NCBI RefSeq assembly: GCF_910594005.1
Contig: NC_057815.1
Span: forward strand, 81,763,552-81,827,551
Source: Cervus elaphus
Taxonomy: Eukaryota > Chordata > Mammalia > Artiodactyla > Cervidae
Length of the DNA: 64,000 nucleotides
Direction of reading: 5' to 3'
The notes under the pieces are model-generated. The model did not search any database. It was not told the DNA's origin and was given only the letters and a program-made list of their open reading frames with translations. The position numbers and the translations under genes were made by a program. Below are positions 55,424 to 64,000 of this stretch, piece after piece; position 1 is the first letter of the stretch; each line of letters begins with the position of its first letter.

Positions 55424-57576
55424 CATAATGTAAGATAAGGGTGAATATTTTGTTTTGTTGTTGTTGTTTTTAAATATGACATTGATTCAACACTAGCAGT
55501 GTACAGGATTTTCTTTCCCCATTGAATTGTTTTCATGACCTTGGTAAAAACCACCAACTAATTTTTTACAAAAACATATTATCACATTGCTACAAGGATT
55601 TCTTAATCAAGATACAAAAAGCTAACTACAGAAAGAAAATGCTCATATATTATTAAAAAAACTTAAAATTTTCATTAGTCAAAAATACCTTAAAGAAAGC
55701 ATAAAGATGAATCATTAATTGAAGAAAAACAGTTGCAACATGTAACTGATATAGCTGTAGACAGATACATATATATATATTTCCACAGAAAATAGAAGTA
55801 ATATAAACAAATCAATATAAAATATGGACAAATATTAGCAAGCTATACATAGAAGAAAAAATATTAGTTTCCAATGAATATAGGAAGAAATGTTGAACTT
55901 TATTAATAGAGGAAGAAATATTAAGCTTTATATATATAATATGAGATATATATATAATATGAGATAGGTATATGTGCATATCTATATAAAAATATCCATA
56001 GCATCATTATTCTTCATAGCAATCAATATGAAAATAGCACAAATGTTTATTGATGGAAAAAATAATCATTTGATCATTCGATATGTATTCACAGCAGTAT
56101 TATTGAATTCATGTTGCATGCAAATGATGAATCTTAATGTCATGATGTAATATAAAAAACAAGTCACATAAGACTACAAACATGTTTTACAAAAGCAAAA
56201 TGAAGAAATATATTTGTGTGATAAAAATGCACTTAAAAAATCAAGCAAATGTTAAACAAATTAAGGGCATATTTCCACTTAGTGGCAGCAGGTCAGTAAG
56301 AAAAGGGAGAGATACATATCCAGATGCAAGTTGTTGGTAATGTTGTAATTTGAAACACAATAATTTCACCAAAATTCATTAGATTATTTAGAATAGTTAT
56401 GTGAATAAGTATATATTTAAATATGTATCTGAATACATATACACAGAAATGAAACAGTTACAAAGATGTGTATGTGATTTAATTATGATAGTGCATTATG
56501 ATCCAAAGATAAAATAATTAATTGAATTCTGTATACATGATCCCTCTGGGAAAACACAAAAAAGCAATAAACAAAACAGGCATGTGGCAAAAACAAGGAC
56601 TGAAGCTACAGTGAAAACGAAAGACAAGATCTAATCTTTGTATCATAGTCTCTGCTCCTCATCATTGAAATATTTACAGTGACCTGTAAATGACCTGCAT
56701 GTTAAACACCAGTAGGGGTATGGCTTCTAAATTTCTGCTACTAACCTTGAAAGCAGCATGGATGCTGCAAGACTTGAAGTTTGCACTTCATGTAGGTCAT
56801 CCCTTTAAGGGAGCATTCCACAGCAGTATGCCTGAGATGTCCTGTGAGAACAAAGAATATTTTTATTTTATCATTCAGAGTATGCTCTTCTTAATCTCGG
56901 CTGCTTGAACAACATGAATCTCCACATGCTCTGCACAAATGATTTGAGACACTAGTAAGTCATAATTATACCCTTAGATATCAAACTTGTCGACGATGCT
57001 ATAGCTTTTGACGTGTGAAAGAAGCAAGGGTACTGGAAAAGATTAGAGCAACATAAAAGTAGATGCCTTGTGTTGCTTCCATCTATTTGTGACACATCCT
57101 AGGTAGTAAATAACAGGAAAAAAGATGACTATCCAAATAGATAGTGACATCTTGATCAGAGAAGGAAAACGAAATGAGTCGTGTACAACAGGTTTAATCA
57201 GGTTAATTAGAATCTGGGTTGCGTCTTGGACCTGGGAACACTCATGCACAGGCTGTCATCTGAAGAAGGATTATCTTCAGTTCATCAAGGAGGATGGCAG
57301 GCTGTGTCATACATAGATAGATTGTTTTGCACTAGCTCCCTGGGAAGAGCTGCTGGCACAGAGTTGCAATTTAGCTGACTGTCACAACACAAGCTGAAAA
57401 ACATCTGGTGTCCCTGTTATTCCAATATCCAGAAGAATCACTGTCTGGTGGAAGTGTTGGTAGAAGTGCAAAGGACTGAGGAAGGGAGAGGTAAACAAGG
57501 AGAAAATGATATACATAATCTGGAAAAGTAATGTAGAGGAAGGAGATGAGAGAAGAAATGAGAGGAGCTAGAAGGG
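55424..57576. other. Unassigned AT-rich DNA
   Basis: About 2.1 kb. Holds an 18-bp tandem duplication (TATATATATAATATGAGA, 55930-55965) and a TA run at 55769-55780. The 72-codon frame at 56690 and the frame at 57125 have no known domain. Confidence 0.4.
55930..55965. repeat. Two tandem 18-bp TA-rich units
   Basis: TATATATATAATATGAGA twice in a row. Just upstream, GGAAGAAATGTTGAACTTTA and GGAAGAAATATTAAGCTTTA form a second imperfect duplication. Confidence 0.8.
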
Positions 57577-57790
57577 CTTTCCTGGAGGTTCAGATGGTAA
57601 GGAATCTGCCTGCAATGCAGGAGACCTGGGTTCAGTCCCTGGGTCAGGAAGATCCCCTGGAGAAGGGAATGGCAACCCACTCCAGTATTCTTGCTTGGAG
57701 AATCCCATGGACAGAGGAGACTGGTGGATTACAGTCCCTTGGAGTCACAAAGAGTAGGACAGGACTGAGCAGCTAACACTTTCACTTTCA
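57577..57790 (+). mobile_element. Bov-tA-type SINE
   Basis: Head GGGCTTTCCTGGAGGTTCAG, B-box-like GGTTCAGTCCC and tail AACACTTTCACTTTCA. Well preserved. Confidence 0.92.
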
Positions 57791-58501
57791 AAATGAGAGA
57801 AAAGTGCATTGGTAGATGAGAGAAGCTGGGGAGTGGAGAGATGGGGAGGGGTGATGGGAAGTTAGTGTTTAATGGGAACAGAGTTTCAATTTCAGAAAGT
57901 GAAAAATTTGGGAGAAGGATGATGGTGAGAGTTCCACAACAGTGTGCATGTACTTACTGTCACTGAACTGTCCAGTTAAATATGGCTAAAATAGTATGTT
58001 CTATACAATGTAATTTTTACCACAGTAAAAACTATCTTTAAAAAAGAAAGAGAACAAGGGTAGACTAGAGATATTGTGGATATTTAAGCTCTAGAATATC
58101 CAAAATGAAAATAAATGTATCAACAACTAGTGGCTTTCAAATACAATGCTAACCTCACTTTGAAGAATGTAGTCTAGTAAGACACTTTTTCTCCTACTGC
58201 AATTCATGCTCAAAGTCTTGCCTTAGTATTTTTTCTTCCTCTTTTTAATTTCTTCCACTCCTCTTCCTGTATTACTTCACCTCTTTCTCCATTTCTTATT
58301 AAATATCTGCACTATTTATAAGAAGTTTCTGAACTGAAAGCACCCCCTTAAACTGCAAAAATCACATATTTCAACTTGTCATAGACAAATGATGGGGAAA
58401 ATTGGATGGCACAAAAAATACATCTATTTCTTTGCAAATATCATATGTTCCCTTGGAGGATAGAAGTTGGTTCAGTTACTTGTGTCTGCCACCTGGAGAT
58501 T
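57791..58501. other. Unassigned DNA
   Basis: No gene or repeat recognised. Confidence 0.4.
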
Positions 58502-58678
58502 GGCTTCCTTGGTGACTCAGTAAAGAGTCAGCCTGCAAATGCAGGAGACCTGGGTTCAATCCCTGGGTGGGTAAGATCTCCTGGAGAAAGAAATGGCAAC
58601 CCACCCCAGTATTCTTGCCTGGAGAATCCCATGGACAGAGAAGCCTGGTGGGCTACAGTCCATGGGGTCACAAAGAGG
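58502..58678 (+). mobile_element. Bov-tA-type SINE, 3'-shortened
   Basis: Head GGCTTCCTTGGTGACTCAGT, B-box-like GGTTCAATCCC. Ends at GGGGTCACAAAGAGG, lacking the usual GACTGAGC tail. Confidence 0.9.
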
Positions 58679-59763
58679 TATAATGAGTGTAGGCATGAAA
58701 TAAAAAAGTCTTGTAGGGAGATGTGCAACTTGTGGGGAAAAAAAATAGAAAAGGTAACAAAGTTATGTTTCAATCATATTGAACATAAGAAGTGAAACAA
58801 GAAAAATACATTTTTTTTACTTTAATAAGCACTGAAGGCATTTTGTTATTGCTGTGGATTTATGATGTTGTTTGTCTTCTGAATTATTCATTTCTTTCTA
58901 TTTTTATTAATAATTGGATTAGATATTACCATGTTTATTCTTTTTCACTAACACAAAATACACTTAACACACATATACATCCTAGTAGATGAGATGGTCC
59001 ATGGGGGAATGTTTTATTTCTTACTTATATTCTAGTTTCCCATATACATGGAATATAATAGATATACACTAGATTTCAGAAATTAGACTTTTAGCTCTAA
59101 TATACTTCCTGAATAATTCAACTTACTCTTGACACTATAAAACTGTCTCGAACTGAAATCTAAAATACTTTAAGTCATAAACAATAGAAGCCTATTTTTA
59201 CCATCTGAGTTACCACGGAAGCCTATTTTTAATTAAACTCAATTGTTACAAAATAAGTAATGCAAAATTATCATTTGAATATTCATATATTTTATAATAT
59301 TTTTGACAAAATTTCTGTCCCTTCTATACCATTCTAGTCCACTGCTTCATACCCTCTAAGCACCTACTCTGAATAATTTTGAAAATTAAAAGAAAATGTT
59401 TAAATATTTTTTCTAATACCAACAAATTCATTTCTAAATATGATGTTTAAGTATGTATTTACTGAAATTTTTTTGTTTGTTTTAGACGTTATCTCTACAT
59501 GTCTTCTCTCACTTGTATTTTAGAGTTGGCTTTTGTTTCCAGTCTCATATTCACATCCCTTCTCTCAATTCTTCTCATAAAGTTAAATTATAAATTTTGG
59601 TAAACTCAGTATTCAGTATTTTTAATGTTATTAAATTATAAAATTTATTAAGTACTTTATTGAATTTATTATAGTAACCATGTATGAGTGAGCTGAATAG
59701 TGTATTATGAGCATGTCATTTCCTTTATAAGTCTCCATTTATGTCATATTTGTCTTTTGTTTT
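58679..59763. other. Unassigned AT-rich DNA
   Basis: About 1.1 kb, very AT-rich, no repeat or gene recognised. Confidence 0.4.
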
Positions 59764-59963
59764 TTACGGTAGCTCAGCAGTAAAGAATCTGCCTGCAATG
59801 CAGGAGACACAGGAGATGTCAGTCTGATCCCTGGGTCAGGAAGATCCCTGGAGAAGGAAATGGCAACCCGTTCTTGCTGGGAAATCCCATGGACAGAGGA
59901 GCCTGGTGAGCTACAGTCCACGGAGTCGTAGAGTCTGACATGACTGGCGATGAACCCTTCGAC
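59764..59963 (+). mobile_element. Bov-tA-type SINE
   Basis: Head ACGGTAGCTCAGCAGTAAAG. A ~20-bp deletion removes part of the central CACTCCAGTATTC block (near 59868). Confidence 0.9.
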
Positions 59964-60165
59964 ACTTTCATCAGCAATTCATCTTTAAAATCTTCAATAA
60001 ACCTGAAAACATATCTCGATATGGTTGACTATGCAACTGAATAGACAGTTTCCTATTTATTTAATTGATGCCATTCTTCACAGGACTCACAATTCCCCAT
60101 TTCCAATCTCTGTATTCATTGCAAAGAAACAACAAAAGGTATAGCACATATAAAATGAGACCATC
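59964..60165. other. Unassigned spacer
   Basis: No repeat recognised. Confidence 0.35.
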
Positions 60166-60231
60166 AGTTCAGTTCAGTTCAGTCGCTCAGCTGGGTCCAA
60201 CTTTTTGCGACCCCATGAACTGCAGGCCTCC
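60166..60231 (-). mobile_element. Very short BovB 3' terminus, inverted
   Basis: Only about 65 bp of the BovB 3' end (CAGTTCAGTTCAGTTCAGTC to CATGAACTGCAGG). Among the shortest truncations in the window. AAAATGAGACCATCA / AAAATGAGAGCATAA at the flanks (about 60151 and 60232) suggest a ~10-bp target duplication. Confidence 0.85.
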
Positions 60232-62598
60232 AAAATGAGAGCATAAGATATAACAAGGGAATAATCAGAGGATATGAGTGAAGTCATACAAGACACATAT
60301 GAAGCATTCACCTGAAGAACTGTAGCATACACTAGGTAAATATTACCAGAAAATAAAGAAAAAACACTAAATGAAAAATAGTAAGTAATCAATGAGCATC
60401 TTCCTTAGAGTATGCATTAAAGAACTAGCTGGTTTATCACTATATGCAGACACCCTCAGAAGCCAACAGAATAGATAGAAAAGACTTCATTCTAGTAAAC
60501 ATAGCCTGAAATACCTCACTTCCCTAGACCTCAGATGATTTTCTTTTTTACATATAGAGCTAAAATTTCTCAATTACTTTGGGATATAGACAAGTATCCA
60601 ATTGTGTGACTGGTGTGTAAACAGAGCTCTTTAACAGGCAGAAATGAAAACCAGCTATCTTCAGTGTGAGAATGTGGGTGGATGTGGATAGACAAAGAGA
60701 GGGACCGTTTCTGAATGGGCTGAAACCTATGCTAAAAATCTGAAGAATAAGCTGCAGTTATTCTAAGGGAACAAAGTAGAGAAAGTTTTTCTGGGTATCA
60801 ATGTTTCCACCCATATTCCCGCATCTCTCATTGAGTTTTAGTGGTGGGTTGAGGGCATCAGATATATTGGTGGAAAGATGTTGAAAAGTCAGTGGGGCTC
60901 GTGACAAGTTTGGACAGTATAAACTGTCACATAATTGATAAAAATCACTTATTTGATGAATCTGACCAGCTCAAGTAATGTGTGACTAATGCAAAGATGG
61001 GAGATTGACAGGAAAATAAGACATCCACCCTGGGAAAGGGGAGGGAAATGACTTTCCATCATTTTCCAAAGTATGACAGGCCTTCTCAAGTCACTGCATT
61101 CTCATTACCCACCTGACAGTCTTCCAGCACTAATGCAGCTGTTAGAAGAATGTGGCTGAAGACTTGTTCTAAGGACAAAAGAGATTGTCACTTATCAAAG
61201 AGAAGCTAAACAAATGGTCTGAAGCCATTAGAAAATGTTGTGCATTCCTTTATGAATACTTTCTGGAAATGGAGTGCATTTTCTTAAAATGTCTGTACAA
61301 CAAAGGTACTTAAACATTTTATTTCACAGAGATATAAGAGAAAAAATATCATTTAAGGAAGCCTCATGGAGACTGCAACATTTTAATTCATTGCCTAAGT
61401 GATTGGGGCTTTGTAAAATTAGAAATAATGGCACAGAAAGTTGAAGTATAAATGGGAAAATCTTCCACTGGGTTTTTTGTCAGCTCTGGTATGTTTGCAC
61501 CTGAGCACTGAATAAACTAGAATCTCAAAAATGACATTTCACAACTGACTCAAAAACTGGGACTAAGATGTGGAAAAGTTATATTAATTACTATTCTTGG
61601 TTAAGCATAGTTTTGAGGAGATGCATATACTTGACAGGATGAAAGATGAATGTTCTGACCTACAGAGAGATTACAGATGTGGTCAAGAATAAACAAAAGG
61701 AACTTCAATGTCAAAAAAATATTCAAAATCAATACCAAGTGGGTGCATAGGAAATCATTGCAATTAGGGACAAAAGGAACAGCTATTAAGAACAGGTTGC
61801 AAAATGAAATAAGATATGCACTCAAGCCTGCCGTTATTAGGAGCAATACAAGCTGTCAGATAGCTAGAAGCAGAAAGGTAAAATAATTATTTATCTACAT
61901 AAAAGGAGATTTCAAGTGCATTTTAAATTCACAATGGAGCACCCTCAATCAATAACAATATCAGATTTTAAGAAAGACACAAAAGGAGCAATCTCATAAT
62001 TACAGCACAAGTGATATAATTATTTCAATATTTCAATCGTTTTTGCCAAATGAGAGCAGGAAAAAAAAATATTTCCCTAGAGTAGAAACTAAGATAAGGT
62101 CAAAAATGTTCTCAAGTGTGTATTTTGAAACAAGATACAGATTGTATAGATGATTCAAATAAAATTCCAAGTTGTTTTTAAGGCCTTTTATTAAAAAAAA
62201 AGTACACCCCAAGGTTTGAATGTTAAATTCATCCTAATTCTAAGAAAATATAATATACAAAATCCTAAACTTTTAAATGTTAAGCTAGTGTAGCTTTCCT
62301 CACAAAAAAGAATGTCTCCTAAAAGTACTCAAGGGTACCTCTGATTGCTCAAGGTACCAGCAGATTGCTTAGTGAATTTTGGATTTGTGTCTAGAGATTA
62401 GATATTATATCTTTAGGGAAGTAATTAATATTTTGAGTATTTTTCATATGCCAGTAGTTTTTATACACACTCTCTTATTTACTCTGCATAGCATTTTGAG
62501 TAAGTAATCAACATTGTTTTCATCTTATACATAAGAACATGAGACAGATTTTTTTAAGACTAAAAGCAGTAAGTGGAGACAAAGTGTGCCTTAGATTT
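60232..62598. other. Unassigned AT-rich DNA
   Basis: The longest stretch at this end (2.4 kb) with no recognised repeat. Overlapping frames at 61601-61886 have no domain. It may be unique sequence suitable for primer or probe mapping. Confidence 0.45.
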
Positions 62599-62817
62599 GG
62601 GGCTTCCCAGGTGGCACAGATGTAAAGAATCCACCTGCCAATGCAGGAGATGCAAGAGACATGGGTTCGCCCCTTGGGTTGGGAAGATCCCCTGGAGTAG
62701 GAAATGGCAACCTGCTCCATTATTCTTGCCTGGAAAGTTCCATGGACAGAGGAGTCTGGCGGGCTACAGTCCATGAGGTCACAAAGAATAGGACATGTCT
62801 GAGCATGCACATACATG
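62599..62817 (+). mobile_element. Bov-tA-type SINE
   Basis: Head GGGGCTTCCCAGGTGGCACA. The 3' end GAGCATGCACATACATGCC is followed by CTTAGATTTTGG; the same phrase cttagatttgg precedes the SINE (62590-62600), consistent with a target duplication. Confidence 0.9.
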
Positions 62818-63040
62818 CCTTAGATTTTGGAGACCTGGAGTTTGCACAGTTCTCTCACTCACTAGCTCTGTAATCTTCTGCAAGTTATTGTCTTTCTGTG
62901 ACCAAGTTTTCTCAGTAATAGCAACACCTACTTGTTAATGTTGTTGAGGTGAGTTTAGTTTATATCATAAACCGACAGAGACAACCCTAGGCATTAATTT
63001 CAAATGAATATTGTTTTTAACTCTCCTTAAATTCTCACAG
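62818..63040. other. Unassigned spacer
   Basis: No repeat recognised. Confidence 0.35.
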
Positions 63041-63263
63041 GGCTTCCAAGGTAGTTCAGTGGTAAAGAATCCACCTGACAATGCAGGAGACCTGGGTTCA
63101 ATCCCTGAACCAGGAAGATCCCCTGGAGAAGGAAATGGCTGGCAACCCACTCCAGTACTCTTGCCTGGGAAATCCCATGGAAGGAGGAGCCTGGTGGGCT
63201 GCAGTCCATGGGATCACAAGGAGGTAGACACAACTGAGCAACAGAACATACACATACACACAC
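63041..63263 (+). mobile_element. Bov-tA-type SINE
   Basis: Head GGGCTTCCAAGGTAGTTCAG, B-box-like GGTTCAATCCC, tail ACATACACATACACACAC. Contains a small internal duplication (GGCTGGCAACCC). Confidence 0.92.
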
Positions 63264-63887
63264 TTAATATTCTTCAGAAATACTTTGTCTTTAAAGTTAC
63301 ATTATTTGTATGATAAGTTGAAAACAAGAAAACATGAATGAAATGTTCTCAAAATGCTGCCTTTACAACAGAATTCAAGCCTCCCAAAGACTGCCTCCTC
63401 CAGCCTACCTGTTCATTTTTATCTTCCCCCACCTTCTCTGATAAAGCTCTCCCTTACTTGAAAATGGTCTGTTTATTAATCACTAAATATGTCTTTTGCT
63501 TTTATGCCTTTATATACTCTCTTCCTGGAAGGACTCGCTCCCTCCTCATTTTCTACTCTGATACCCAAACTCTGTCCTGGTACTCCTAGTTCCTGATTAT
63601 GTTAGCCTGACTTCTCTCCTTTGCTCCACAATCTTTGGAAAATGTCAGGCCTCCCTCTTCTTTAACCTGGACCTGTGATGAGCAACGTAATGTTCACCAA
63701 ATTTTTTTACTGAAATTGTTTAGGAAACCTTTCAATGTTTTCCTCAAACTGCTCTTCATAACGTATCAATGGAATTTCCATTATTGACTCATATTTCTGG
63801 AGGTGGTAACCTCTTTTCCAATCTTATTGGAATAACAGGAAAATGAGGCTTGAATTGGTCAATTTACATGTTTAATTTCACACATGT
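63264..63887. other. Unassigned DNA
   Basis: No repeat recognised. An 83-codon + frame at 63338-63589 has no known domain; pyrimidine-rich. Confidence 0.4.
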
Positions 63888-64000
63888 TGCTGTTCATTAG
63901 CTAAATCATGTCCAAATCTGCAACCCCATGGACTGCAGCATGGCAGACTTCCCTGTCCTTCACCATCTCCCAGAGTTTTCTTAACTCATGTCCATTGAGT
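63888..64000 (-). mobile_element. BovB LINE 3' fragment, inverted, cut by the window edge
   Basis: TGTTGCTGTTCATTAGCTAA through CACCATCTCCCAGAGTTTTC and on to CATGTCCATTGAGT at the last base. The element must continue beyond 64000. Confidence 0.88.

Overview
This is about 64 kb of intergenic, AT-rich nuclear DNA from a ruminant, almost certainly a bovid (cattle, buffalo, sheep or goat group; the species cannot be told). The evidence is the repeat content: tRNA-Glu-derived Bov-tA SINEs, BOV-A2 dimers, CHR-type cetartiodactyl SINEs and many 5'-truncated BovB (RTE-type) LINEs with GTTCAGTTCAG / CTGAACTGAAC ends. No intact host protein-coding gene, tRNA or rRNA gene was recognised. Almost every medium-sized ORF is a translated SINE or BovB fragment or a retroviral remnant.

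The main object is a structurally complete but coding-defective endogenous gammaretrovirus on the + strand at 10455-19297. It has two 429-bp LTRs (about 15 differences, ~3.5%), a 5-bp target duplication (ttctc), a tRNA-Pro primer binding site at 10886-10903, a polypurine tract and gag, pro-pol and env in canonical order. Gag has three premature stops before its natural UAG, after which pro-pol continues in the same frame. Pol is broken by two -1 shifts and two stops. Env is broken by two +1 shifts and three stops. Many motifs survive: G2 of matrix, protease DTGA, RT YVDD, RNase H D-E-D-D, integrase D-D35-E, SU CWLC, the R-V-K-R cleavage site, and the fusion peptide and immunosuppressive-like segment of TM. 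The CX6CC of TM has become CX6RC and the Gag late motif reads SPPY.

The provirus lies inside a minus-strand BovB LINE (10094-10454 and 19298-20117). That BovB interrupts an older plus-strand L1 whose pieces can be followed from about 8.2 kb to 22.3 kb. The same L1 also received a BOV-A2 dimer (9714-9987), Bov-tA copies, an unnamed old repeat and a second BovB (21600-22101, 9-bp target duplication). This gives a relative insertion order.

Elsewhere: a 553-bp solo LTR of a different ERV at 465-1017 (4-bp duplication gttt); a decayed ERV pol remnant at about 53725-54775; a second plus-strand L1 (6383-7760) and a minus-strand L1 (25575-26870); several more BovB copies, including a head-to-tail pair (30008-32247), a 5'-inverted copy (45475-46117) and one with a 236-codon ORF (47815-48836); about 30 SINEs; and simple repeats. 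Stretches between repeats, and stretches with nothing recognisable, are listed individually. I found no new gene system; the most informative feature is the nested, datable provirus.
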